From Oscillibacter valericigenes (lineage in GTDB: Bacteria > Bacillota > Clostridia > Oscillospirales > Oscillospiraceae): a stretch of 64,000 bases of DNA. The stretch spans positions 1 through 64,000 of the forward strand of contig NZ_JAFBIS010000012.1 in the NCBI RefSeq assembly GCF_021531435.1, written 5' to 3'. A program made the position numbers and the translations under genes. Positions 24,749-32,061 of the stretch are shown here, piece by piece. The notes under the pieces are model-generated. The model saw only the letters and a list, made by a program, of their open reading frames with translations, did not search any database and was not told the DNA's origin. Within the stretch, counting starts at the first letter, position 1. Each line of letters begins with the position of its first letter.

Positions 24749-26323
24749 TCACATCAGCGGCGCGATCGCCTTGAGACAAACGCCCATCAGCTTTCGGCTC
24801 AGTTTTTCCTCCCGCATCGTTTGAGGGGTAACCCGGCGGCACTTCTGCAAAGTCTCCTGAAAATCCGTCTCGATCTGCGGAATACAGGGCACCTTGCACA
24901 GGTATGCGGCACACTCAAAATGGTGGTAAAGGCTGCGGTAATCCAGATTGATAGTGCCCACCACCGCCTCCCGGTCGTCACTGACAAATACCTTGGCGTG
25001 GATGAAGCCCGGCGTGTACTCGTAAATTTTCACGCCGGAATCCAGGAGTGAGGCATAGTGTGTCATCGCCAGGGCATAGGGCGCGGACTTGTCCGGAATA
25101 CCCGGCAAAATCAGCGTCACATCCACGCCCCGCTCCGCCGCGAATTTCAAAGCAGTCTCCATCTCTCCGTCCAAAATCAGATACGGGGACATGATGTGGA
25201 CGTACTTCCGGGCACGGTTGAGGATGTCCATGTACACCCGCTCCCCCACCTTGTCCTGGTCCAGCGGGCAATCCCCGTAGGGGATCACATACCCCGCGGC
25301 ATCCTGCGGCGCATGGGTCGGATACGCCAGGAAGCAGTCAAACTCCGGTTGCTTTTCATCAATGCTCCACATCTGTAAAAACATCAAGGTAAAGCTCCGA
25401 ACGGCCTCCCCTTTCAGCATGACGGCAGTATCCTTCCAGTGGCCGTATTTTTCAATGTGATTGATGTACTCATCCGCCAGATTCACGCCGCCGGTGAAGG
25501 CCGTGTGTCCGTCGATCACCAAAATCTTCCGGTGGTCCCGGTAGTTATAGTGGGTGGAGAGGAACGGCGTCACCGGGGAAAACGCCTTGCACTGGATGCC
25601 CAACGCTTTCAGGCGCTTCGGGTAATCATGGGGCAGTGTGGAAAACTCGCAGGTGCCGTCGTACATCACCCGGACATCGACGCCCTCCCTGGCCTTCCGG
25701 GCCAGGATCTCCAGAACCTTGCCCCACATCAGCCCTTCGTCCACGATGAAATATTCCAGGAATATAAAGTGCTCCGCCTGCTCCAGCTGACGCAGCATCT
25801 CAGCCCATTTCTCCTCACCCAGCGGAAAATAGGTCACGGCGGTCCGGTCGTATACCGGGTAGCACCCGGTACGGTGAATATACTGGGCCAGTGCCGCCGC
25901 GCCGGGTTCCTCCTCTGAAAGCCTTTCCACAGTCTCTTCCGACTGCGGGATGCTCTCCCGCGTCTGCGTGAGCAATTGGTTCAATCGCTTCTTCAAGGCC
26001 CGATGTCCGATGTCACTCTGGGTGAACCAGAACAGCAGCGCACCAAATACCGGCAGCAGCATCACCACGACCAGCCATGTGATCTTTGCCGACGGGTCCA
26101 TCCGGCTGTTCAGAAGATAGATCACCATGGCGGCCATGAAGATCACCGTTCCGCCCATAATATGCGGCAGGAAATTTCCGAACCAGATAAAAACACAGAT
26201 CAGCAAAAAAATGTGGACCGCCAGCAGCAGCAAAATCAATCCCATCCGGCTGAAAACAGCATGAAAGAATCCCTTTTGCCCCTTTTTCAACAGCGACAGT
26301 CCAATATTTTGTTCATTTTCCAT
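24749..26323 (-). CDS. cls: cardiolipin synthase
   Basis: A 524-residue membrane phospholipase-D-type enzyme that joins phosphatidylglycerols to cardiolipin. Two to three N-terminal membrane helices (about 26-95), a PLDNc region (FGALLFWFTQSDIG), then two HKD motifs: HYNYRDHRKILVIDG and FIHAKVFVSDD. DYRSLYHHFECAAY is the conserved C-terminal segment. It occupies the place downstream of rplL where rpoBC is usual, but has its own promoter at 26473-26500. Confidence 0.95.
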   Translation of the reverse strand: MENEQNIGLSLLKKGQKGFFHAVFSRMGLILLLLAVHIFLLICVFIWFGNFLPHIMGGTVIFMAAMVIYLLNSRMDPSAKITWLVVVMLLPVFGALLFWFTQSDIGHRALKKRLNQLLTQTRESIPQSEETVERLSEEEPGAAALAQYIHRTGCYPVYDRTAVTYFPLGEEKWAEMLRQLEQAEHFIFLEYFIVDEGLMWGKVLEILARKAREGVDVRVMYDGTCEFSTLPHDYPKRLKALGIQCKAFSPVTPFLSTHYNYRDHRKILVIDGHTAFTGGVNLADEYINHIEKYGHWKDTAVMLKGEAVRSFTLMFLQMWSIDEKQPEFDCFLAYPTHAPQDAAGYVIPYGDCPLDQDKVGERVYMDILNRARKYVHIMSPYLILDGEMETALKFAAERGVDVTLILPGIPDKSAPYALAMTHYASLLDSGVKIYEYTPGFIHAKVFVSDDREAVVGTINLDYRSLYHHFECAAYLCKVPCIPQIETDFQETLQKCRRVTPQTMREEKLSRKLMGVCLKAIAPLM

Positions 26324-26405
26324 GTGCAGAGCCCTCTTTCATCCGGTAAACACTCTCCAACGCTTTTGGGGGAAAGAGCAAGCGTGTTAGATGGAGGTCA
26401 GGCAT
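26313..26405 (-). other. possible upstream ORF in the cls leader (30 codons)
   Basis: Starting at CAT 26403-26405 on minus, 30 codons run to a TGA whose bases lie inside the first codons of cls, in another frame. The ribosome site is poor (CAGGCAGAT). The overlap would couple it to cls translation. The rest of the ~140-nt leader (26324-26466) holds a small CAGGC...GCCTG hairpin and nothing else recognisable. Confidence 0.2.
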
Positions 26406-26472
26406 ATCTGCCTGTATTTTTAAGCCAGCGCCCGCCCATTTCCTTCTCCCATTCACAGTAAAATTACCTCAT

Positions 26473-26500
26473 ATTATAGCGCATTTTCGTCAAAATACAA
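26473..26500 (-). promoter_or_regulatory. promoter for cls
   Basis: Minus-strand TTGTAT (26495-26500), 16 bp, TATAAT (26473-26478), giving a leader of about 140 nt. Confidence 0.6.
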
Positions 26501-26536
26501 TGATTTCTCCAGTTCTCCGAAGCCCTTCGCCAAAGG

Positions 26537-26567
26537 AAAGGACCCGCGGCAATGCCACGGGTCCTTT
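26537..26567 (-). terminator. terminator after rplL
   Basis: Fourteen-bp stem with loop AAT. The only non-Watson-Crick position becomes G-U on minus-strand RNA, which fixes the orientation. The T-tract is short. Confidence 0.75.
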
Positions 26568-26593
26568 GATCGTCATATGCGGATGAAGTAAAA

Positions 26594-26962
26594 TTACTTC
26601 AGCTCGACCTTGGCGCCAGCCTCTTCCAGCTGCTTCTTCAGAGCCTCGGCGTCGTCCTTGGAAGCGCCCTCCTTCAGAGTGGAAGGAGCACCCTCGACGG
26701 TAGCCTTGGCCTCGGCCAGGCCCTGGCCGGTGATCTCACGGACAGCCTTGATGACCTTGATCTTGGCAGCGGCGTCAAAGCCGGTCAGGACCACGTCAAA
26801 CTCGGTCTTCTCCTCAGCAGCGGGAGCAGCAGCGGCAGCGGGAGCAGCCATAGCGGCGGCGGAAACGCCAAACTCTTCCTCCAGAGCGTGAACCAGCTCA
26901 GACAGCTCCAGAACGGTCAGACCCTTGATCTCTTCGATCATAGCGGTAACTTTCTCAGACAT
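26594..26962 (-). CDS. rplL: 50S ribosomal protein L7/L12
   Basis: A 122-residue stalk protein. The N-terminal dimerisation helix ([20 protein letters not shown]), an Ala-rich hinge and the C-terminal [27 protein letters not shown] factor-binding domain are textbook L7/L12. Last gene of the rplJ-rplL operon; the usual rpoB is not downstream. Confidence 0.98.
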   Translation of the reverse strand: MSEKVTAMIEEIKGLTVLELSELVHALEEEFGVSAAAMAAPAAAAAPAAEEKTEFDVVLTGFDAAAKIKVIKAVREITGQGLAEAKATVEGAPSTLKEGASKDDAEALKKQLEEAGAKVELK

Positions 26963-27007
26963 TGTATTAGCCTCCTAAAAGTAAATTTTTAAAATTATTT
27001 GTGCCGA

Positions 27008-27535
27008 TTATTCGGCGGCGGGAGCGGACTCCTCGGCGGGAGCGCCGTTCTTCTCGGCGATCTGCTTCAGGACGACAGCCAGGCCGGTGATGGGAGCCAG
27101 CATAGTGCCCAGGACCTGCGCCTGCAGGACGGGCAGAGCGGGGATAGAAGCCAGAGACTGGATGGTGGCCAGATCCACGGGCTTACCGTCCATGAAACCG
27201 CCCTTGATCTCAAACTTGCCGTCCAGCTTCTTAGCGTAGTTGGCCATGACACGGGCGGGAGCCACGGGATCATCGCACAGAGCCAGAGAAGTGGTGCCGT
27301 TCAGCAGATCGTCCAGGTCGCTCAGGCCGGTGTTGTTGAAAGCGAAGCGCAGCAGGGTGTTCTTGACAACAGCGTAATCCACGTTGCTCTCGCGGCACTC
27401 CTTACGCAGCGCGGTATCCTCCTCCACGGTGATACCCTTGTAGTCCACGATCACACCGGCGGTGGCCTTCTGGATCTTTTCAGTCAGCTGGGCCACGATA
27501 GCCTGCTTCTCGGAAAGGACCTTTGCGTTAGGCAT
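27008..27535 (-). CDS. rplJ: 50S ribosomal protein L10
   Basis: A 175-residue L10 that carries L7/L12 dimers on the stalk: VDYKGITVEEDTALRKECRE, KNTLLRFAF and IKGGFMDGKPVD are family segments. The start at 27535 is preceded by GGAGGTGAAAACAAGT; an in-frame ATG 84 nt upstream lies in the regulatory leader and is rejected. Expression is expected to be autoregulated through the L10 leader. Confidence 0.97.
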   Translation of the reverse strand: MPNAKVLSEKQAIVAQLTEKIQKATAGVIVDYKGITVEEDTALRKECRESNVDYAVVKNTLLRFAFNNTGLSDLDDLLNGTTSLALCDDPVAPARVMANYAKKLDGKFEIKGGFMDGKPVDLATIQSLASIPALPVLQAQVLGTMLAPITGLAVVLKQIAEKNGAPAEESAPAAE

Positions 27536-27552
27536 ACTTGTTTTCACCTCCA

Positions 27553-27682
27553 TGAAATTGTAGGTGCGTTCAAAAAGGAACCGTCCTTGTGCCCGCAAAG
27601 ACACAAGGACGGATAGCAAATCAACTTTGCCGCCCTCGGCAGGATTTACGAGGTTGCCCTCACCTGCTGTCTTTGGAACGCA
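27553..27682 (-). ncRNA. L10 leader (rplJL autoregulatory RNA)
   Basis: The 5' UTR between the promoter and rplJ has the expected L10-leader elements: an AGCAGGTG segment pairing with CCTGCCGAGG, then a terminator-like hairpin. In Firmicutes, L10(L12)4 binds this leader and stops its own synthesis. Identity rests on position, length and these motifs. Confidence 0.8.
27572..27612 (-). terminator. attenuator hairpin in L10 leader
   Basis: CCGTCCTTGTG (27581-27591) pairs with CACAAGGACGG (27602-27612); on minus it is followed by TTCCTTTTTG. It lies just before rplJ and is therefore an attenuator, not an operon end. Confidence 0.75.
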
Positions 27683-27688
27683 TCTGGT

Positions 27689-27717
27689 ATTATATTAAAG
27701 GATTGACACAATGTCAA
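27689..27717 (-). promoter_or_regulatory. promoter for rplJL
   Basis: Perfect consensus on minus: TTGACA (27712-27717), 17 bp, TATAAT (27689-27694). It gives rplJL a transcript independent of rplKA. Confidence 0.85.
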
Positions 27718-27764
27718 TACTTTAATATCAATTTTCCCCCAATTCCCGCAAAGGAAGGGGGCTA

Positions 27765-27937
27765 GGGGGAACCGTTGGTTCCCCCAGTTCTTCCGCCGGA
27801 GGCGGAAGAAGCAAATCAAATCATTTTCGGCAGGACATGCGCCTGCCGAAAATTCCTTGACCCAGCCGCCGGGGGCGGCGTTCACCAGTCCGCAGACTGG
27901 TGGTGGGGGTTCTAAAGGGGGAGCCTGCTCCCCCTTT
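27765..27937. repeat. array of six consecutive hairpins between rplA and rplJ
   Basis: Six near-perfect stem-loops follow one another in 173 bp: 27765-27785 (9 bp), 27788-27810 (10 bp), 27823-27853 (12 bp), 27865-27879 (6 bp), 27883-27902 (8 bp), 27914-27937 (11 bp). No coding frame is convincing. The one next to the rplA stop may be its terminator although it lacks a T-run. The arms differ in sequence, so this is not a simple repeat family. Confidence 0.8.
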
Positions 27938-27944
27938 AAGCTCC

Positions 27945-28637
27945 TCAGATGAGCTTCGCAGTGTTCATCTTCACGCCGGGGCCCATGGTGGAAGCAGCCA
28001 CGCAGCTGCGGATATACTGGCCCTTGGCGGTGGCGGGCTTGGCCTTCACGATGGCGCCCATCAGAGCGTTGTAGTTCTCGGTCAGCTTCTCGGGGCCGAA
28101 GGAGACTTTACCGATGGGGCAGTGGATGATGTTGGTCTTGTCCAGACGGTACTCGATCTTACCGGCCTTGACTTCCTTCACGGCCTTGGCAACATCGGGG
28201 GTCACGGTACCGGCCTTGGGAGAGGGCATCAAACCCTTGGGGCCCAGGACCTTACCGAGGCGGCCGACGACGCCCATCATGTCGGGGCTGGCGACGACCA
28301 CGTCGAACTCGAACCAGTTTTCCTTCTGGATCTTCTCAACCAGATCCATATCGCCCACATAGTCGGCGCCGGCCTCACGGGCAGCGTCGGCCTTGTCGCC
28401 CTTGGCGAACACCAGCACGCGGACGGTCTTGCCGGTGCCGTGGGGCAGAACGATGGCGCCGCGGACCTGCTGGTCGGCGTGACGGGAGTCAACGCCCAGC
28501 TTTACATGCAGCTCGACGGTCTCGTCGAACTTGGCGCTGGCGGTCTTGCAGATGAGAGCCATGCCATCAGCAGCCTCGTACAGAGTGTTCTTGTCGATCT
28601 GCTTGGCACTTTCCTGATATTTCTTGCCTCTAAACAA
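27945..28637 (-). CDS. rplA: 50S ribosomal protein L1
   Basis: A 230-residue L1: [16 protein letters not shown]-terminus, [36 protein letters not shown] and the C-terminal [23 protein letters not shown] at 28635-28637 with AGGAGG 8 nt upstream is the only start that gives the conserved N-terminus; the upstream ATG would add 16 unrelated residues. Confidence 0.97.
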   Translation of the reverse strand: MFRGKKYQESAKQIDKNTLYEAADGMALICKTASAKFDETVELHVKLGVDSRHADQQVRGAIVLPHGTGKTVRVLVFAKGDKADAAREAGADYVGDMDLVEKIQKENWFEFDVVVASPDMMGVVGRLGKVLGPKGLMPSPKAGTVTPDVAKAVKEVKAGKIEYRLDKTNIIHCPIGKVSFGPEKLTENYNALMGAIVKAKPATAKGQYIRSCVAASTMGPGVKMNTAKLI

Positions 28638-28730
28638 TGTTACTTCCTCCTCATAGTGGTTCTTCGGACTCTGAGTTCCTCCCACTGTATGGAGCGGCCT
28701 TGTCAGCCGCTCGGCTGATTGTTATGAATG

Positions 28731-29156
28731 TCAGTCGCCGACGACAACGCCCATGGAGCGGGCGGTACCGGCAATCATGCTCATGGCGGCTTCCAGGCTG
28801 GCGGCATTCAGGTCCTTCATCTTGATCTCAGCGATCTTCTGGATGGAAGCCTTGGAAATGGTGGCCACCTTGGTCTTGTTGGGGACGCCGGAACCGGACT
28901 CGATGTTGCACTCCTTCTTGATCAGGACAGCCGCGGGGGGAGTCTTGGTGATGAAGGAGAAGGAACGGTCGGCATACACGGTAATGACGACGGGGATGAT
29001 CATGCCCATGTCGTTCTTCGTGCGCTCGTTGAACTCCTTGGTGAAAGCGGCGATATTGACGCCGTGCTGGCCCAGAGCGGGGCCAACGGGGGGAGCGGGA
29101 GTTGCCTTGCCTGCGGGGATCTGCAGTTTCACATAACCAGTAATTTTCTGTGCCAC
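28731..29156 (-). CDS. rplK: 50S ribosomal protein L11
   Basis: A 141-residue L11 ([28 protein letters not shown]-terminal [29 protein letters not shown] split over the end). It binds 23S rRNA at the GTPase centre. Between its stop and rplA there is a GAGCGGC/GCCGCTC hairpin (28692-28712). Confidence 0.98.
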   Translation of the reverse strand: MAQKITGYVKLQIPAGKATPAPPVGPALGQHGVNIAAFTKEFNERTKNDMGMIIPVVITVYADRSFSFITKTPPAAVLIKKECNIESGSGVPNKTKVATISKASIQKIAEIKMKDLNAASLEAAMSMIAGTARSMGVVVGD

Positions 29157-29259
29157 GGAGTAGCACCTCCTAAATTATAAATGTGGTAGCGGACTTCCAG
29201 GAGTCCGTCCTTGGCGGGGCTTTTCAGCCCCTCCCACCTGCATCCAACGGATGCTTTTT

Positions 29260-29784
29260 TCAGTTCTGGACCTCGACTTGGTCCAATTCCAGGTCCACCG
29301 GGGTCTCGCGGCCGAACATGGAGACCATGACGCTGACGCGGTTCTTCTCGGGTTCGATCTCCTCGACGATGCCGGTGAAGCTGGCCAGAGGGCCGTCCAC
29401 GATCTTCACGTGGTCGCCCACATTGTACCTGACCACGATCTCGTGCTTTTCCATGCCCATAGCAAGCACCTCTTCCTCCGTCAGGGGGATGGGCTTGTTG
29501 GCGGAGCCAACAAAGCCGGTGACGCCGCGGACATTCCGCACCAGATGCCAGGTATCATCCGTCATGACCATCTTGATGAGCACGTAGCCGGGGAACACCT
29601 TCCGCTCCACCTCTTTCGTGGCGCCGGAGTCCGTGACCTCGGTGACCGTCTCCATGGGGATCTCCATCCGCAGGATCATATCCTCCATGTTGCGGCTGGC
29701 AACGAACTTCTCAATGCTGGTCTTAACGGCGTTTTCGTAGCCGGAATAGGTATGGATCACATACCACTTCGCGCTGTCTGACAT
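29260..29784 (-). CDS. nusG: transcription termination/antitermination protein NusG
   Basis: A 174-residue NusG with the N-terminal NGN domain ([43 protein letters not shown]) and a C-terminal KOW domain ([22 protein letters not shown]). It starts 12 nt after secE. The nusG-rplK gap contains three hairpins: 29190-29207, 29216-29231, 29240-29254. Confidence 0.97.
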   Translation of the reverse strand: MSDSAKWYVIHTYSGYENAVKTSIEKFVASRNMEDMILRMEIPMETVTEVTDSGATKEVERKVFPGYVLIKMVMTDDTWHLVRNVRGVTGFVGSANKPIPLTEEEVLAMGMEKHEIVVRYNVGDHVKIVDGPLASFTGIVEEIEPEKNRVSVMVSMFGRETPVDLELDQVEVQN

Positions 29785-29796
29785 ATCTTCTACTCC

Positions 29797-30018
29797 TTAC
29801 GCGCCGAACACGTTCAGGATCATCTGCACGGCGGAGACCGCCACAAAGTCGAAGATCCAGATGAAAGCGCCGATCACGACGGAGCACAGGAGCACGGTGC
29901 CGGTGTTCTTCGCCACAGTCTCCTTGTTGGGCCAGACGACCTTCTTCAATTCGCTTTTCATCTCGCGGAACCAAAGGCCGCGATCCTTTTTCTTCTTCGC
30001 TTCTTCTGCCATTGTCAT
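29797..30018 (-). CDS. secE: preprotein translocase subunit SecE
   Basis: A 73-residue single-span membrane protein. The amphipathic FREMKSELKKVVWPNKET segment before the one transmembrane helix (about 45-65) is the SecE signature. Canonical position between rpmG and nusG. Confidence 0.95.
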   Translation of the reverse strand: MTMAEEAKKKKDRGLWFREMKSELKKVVWPNKETVAKNTGTVLLCSVVIGAFIWIFDFVAVSAVQMILNVFGA

Positions 30019-30037
30019 ACGTCCTTTCTGATAATCC

Positions 30038-30187
30038 TTACTTGGTCTCGGTGTGGACGGTGTGCTTCTTGCAGAAGGGGCAATACTTGTTCAGTTCAAG
30101 CTTGTCCGGGGTGTTCTTCTTGTTCTTCATCGTATTGTAGTTTCTCTGCTTGCACTCGTTGCATCTCAAAGTGACTTTAACGCGCAT
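30038..30187 (-). CDS. rpmG: 50S ribosomal protein L33
   Basis: A 49-residue protein found by reading the minus strand: [13 protein letters not shown] start and CPFCKKHT near the end, giving the four-Cys zinc ribbon (C9, C12, C36, C39) of the Zn-binding L33 form. Start follows AGGAGGTGCCGTTAG. First gene of rpmG-secE-nusG-rplK-rplA. Confidence 0.95.
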   Translation of the reverse strand: MRVKVTLRCNECKQRNYNTMKNKKNTPDKLELNKYCPFCKKHTVHTETK

Positions 30188-30332
30188 CTAACGGCACCTC
30201 CTTATTATTGGTATCATTCCCGGCAAGGCCGGAGATACCGACTGCCTCCCTGCATAGTTCGGTACTGAGCTGCCGCGGCTGAAAAGCGAAAAACGCGCAC
30301 GACAACAAAGCCCTTTTTCACAGGTAAGAGTG

Positions 30333-30361
30333 ATTGTACCACATGTCAAACATCCGGTCAA
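30333..30361 (-). promoter_or_regulatory. promoter for rpmG-secE-nusG-rplKA
   Basis: Minus-strand TTGACC (30356-30361), 17 bp, TACAAT (30333-30338). The leader to rpmG is about 140 nt and includes a CCGGC/GCCGG hairpin at about 30220-30233; no tRNA is present. Confidence 0.65.
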
Positions 30362-30410
30362 CTGTTTTTCTGAAAAATTTCCAGGAATTTTCGCCGTTTC
30401 CGCCGTCCGC

Positions 30411-30439
30411 TTGCGCGGCGCTTCCGGGTGTGGTATCAT
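30411..30439 (+). promoter_or_regulatory. promoter for ruvX operon
   Basis: TTGCGC (30411-30416), 17 bp, TATCAT (30434-30439) preceded by TGG; divergent from the ribosomal promoter. Confidence 0.45.
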
Positions 30440-30468
30440 GGGCAAAAAAGCGGAAGAGAGGACGCCCT

Positions 30469-30885
30469 ATGCGCATCATGGCCATCGACTACGGCGACGC
30501 CCACACCGGCATCGCCATCTCCGACCCCACCGGCTTTCTGGCCGGCTTCACCACCGTCATCAACGCCTACCGCCCGGAGGCCGTGGCAGAGCAAATTTCC
30601 GCCCTGGCGAAGGAGCACGGCGTGGAGGAATTGGTGCTGGGCCACCCTATCAACATGGACGGCACCCGGGGCCCCCGCTCGGAAAAGGCCCAGGCCATGA
30701 AGACGCTGCTGGAGGAAACCACTTCCCTGCCCGTGGTCCTCTGGGACGAGCGGCGCACCACCATCGACGCCCACCAGATCCTGATGAACAGCGGCAAAAA
30801 CGCAAAAAAACGGAAAAAAGTGGTGGACGCGGTGGCGGCCACGCTGATTTTGGAAGGCTACCTCACCTATAAAAAAACGCACTGA
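30469..30885 (+). CDS. ruvX: Holliday junction resolvase-like RuvX/YqgF
   Basis: A 138-residue RNase H-fold nuclease; relatives process Holliday junctions or the 5' end of pre-16S rRNA. MAIDYGDAHTGIAISDP, LVLGHPINMDGT, LWDERRTT and VDAVAATLILEGYL are the family motifs with catalytic D7, E112-region and D-rich end. Start 30469 follows GAGAGGACGCCCT; a longer frame upstream covers its promoter. Confidence 0.93.
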   Translation: MRIMAIDYGDAHTGIAISDPTGFLAGFTTVINAYRPEAVAEQISALAKEHGVEELVLGHPINMDGTRGPRSEKAQAMKTLLEETTSLPVVLWDERRTTIDAHQILMNSGKNAKKRKKVVDAVAATLILEGYLTYKKTH

Positions 30886-30895
30886 AAGGCACATC

Positions 30896-31495
30896 ATGGA
30901 AGCATCACAAAAAGCAGACACGCACCGGAAGGGCCGGGTCCCCGGCCTGTTCTGGCAGTTTTTCAAATTTGGCTGCTACACCTTCGGCGGCGGCTGGTCC
31001 ATCGTGGCCCAGATGCAGAAGGAATATGTGCAGAAGCGGGGCTGGCTGACGGAGGAGGACCTGCTGGACATCACCAGCGTCGGCCGCAGCCTGCCGGGCC
31101 TGATGATCGGCAATGTATCCTATTTGTTCGGCTATCACGTGGCGGGCTTCCCCGGCGCCATTGCCTGTGTGACGGGCATGTGCATCCCGCCTCTGCTGAT
31201 CCTGACGGCGGTCACCTGGTTCTATACCCAGGTACGGGACAACCCCTATGTCAGCCGGGCCATGGTGGGCGTCCGGGCCACCGTGGTCCCCATTATCACC
31301 TCCGCAGCACTGGGCCTGCGGAAAGCCGCCCTGACGGACCGCTTCGGCTATGTGATCCTGCTGTTGGGCTTTGTGCTGTATCTGTTTTTCGGCATGAACT
31401 GTATCACGATCGTCCTGCTGGGCGGTCTGCTGGGCTTCCTGCTCAGCCTCTGGCGGGAACACCGGAAAGGAGGTTCCGACCATGGTACTCCTTGA
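30896..31495 (+). CDS. chromate transporter, N-terminal-type half (ChrA)
   Basis: A 199-residue half-size CHR protein with about six membrane segments. FWQFFKFGCYTFGGGWSIVAQMQKEYV and GRSLPGLMIGNVSYLFGYHVAGFPGA match the CHR domain. Short-chain CHR proteins work as pairs, and its partner overlaps by 14 nt. Substrate (chromate or another anion) is not determined by sequence. Confidence 0.88.
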   Translation: MEASQKADTHRKGRVPGLFWQFFKFGCYTFGGGWSIVAQMQKEYVQKRGWLTEEDLLDITSVGRSLPGLMIGNVSYLFGYHVAGFPGAIACVTGMCIPPLLILTAVTWFYTQVRDNPYVSRAMVGVRATVVPIITSAALGLRKAALTDRFGYVILLLGFVLYLFFGMNCITIVLLGGLLGFLLSLWREHRKGGSDHGTP

Positions 31496-32015
31496 ACTGT
31501 TCTGGTCCTTCTGCAAGATCGGCTTTACCAGCTTCGGCGGTCTCAGCATGGTGCCCCTCATTAACCATGAGATGCTCTCCCACGGCTGGATGACCCTCTC
31601 CGAGGTAAGTGACATCGTGGCCATTGCGGAGATGACCCCCGGTCCCCTGGGCCTGAACTGCGCTACCTTCGCCGGCACCCGGGTGGCCGGCTTTCTGGGG
31701 GCGATCTCCGCCAGTCTGGGCGTCCTGTCCCCCACCTTTCTGATCTGTGCTGTCGCCGCCGCAGCCTTTGAGAAGTTCCGGGATTCCTCCTTTATGCAGA
31801 AGGTCATGTCCGGCGTCCGGCCCATCTGCCTGGGGCTGATCCTGGCCGTTCTGTGCTCCCTCTCCATGACCAACTACGCCGCAGCCTCGGGCGGAGTCAG
31901 CCTGCCCGCCCTGTTCATCGGCGCCGCCGCCCTGGTAGCCCTGCTGAAATTTAAAGTCAGCATCCCCGTCGTCATCGCATTCTCCGCCCTGCTGGGCCTG
32001 GTTCTGATTCGATGA
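31482..32015 (+). CDS. chromate transporter, second half (ChrA)
   Basis: A 177-residue CHR half with FWSFCKIGFTSFGGLSMVPLINHEML and AEMTPGPLGLNCATFAGTRVAGFLGA. The 14-nt overlap with the first half indicates coupled translation. Both halves start with their own CHR motif, so this is the natural two-gene form and not a frameshifted full-length chrA. Confidence 0.88.
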   Translation: MVLLELFWSFCKIGFTSFGGLSMVPLINHEMLSHGWMTLSEVSDIVAIAEMTPGPLGLNCATFAGTRVAGFLGAISASLGVLSPTFLICAVAAAAFEKFRDSSFMQKVMSGVRPICLGLILAVLCSLSMTNYAAASGGVSLPALFIGAAALVALLKFKVSIPVVIAFSALLGLVLIR

Positions 32016-32022
32016 GACATGT

Positions 32023-32060
32023 AAAAAAGGACCGCTCTCCGGCTGGAGAACGGTCCTTTT
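32023..32060. terminator. bidirectional terminator after chrA pair
   Basis: AAAAAAGGACCG ... CGGTCCTTTTTT stem with an inner CTCC/GGAG extension; serves both converging genes. Confidence 0.92.
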
Positions 32061-32061
32061 T

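Noticed and set aside
30188-30332. tRNA gene in the rpmG leader, as seen in some Firmicutes
   Set aside because: No T-loop GTTCRANYC or acceptor stem pairing on either strand.
30896-32015. chrA considered as frameshifted full-length transporter
   Set aside because: Both halves have complete CHR motifs and own starts with a 14-nt overlap, the known short-chain pair arrangement.
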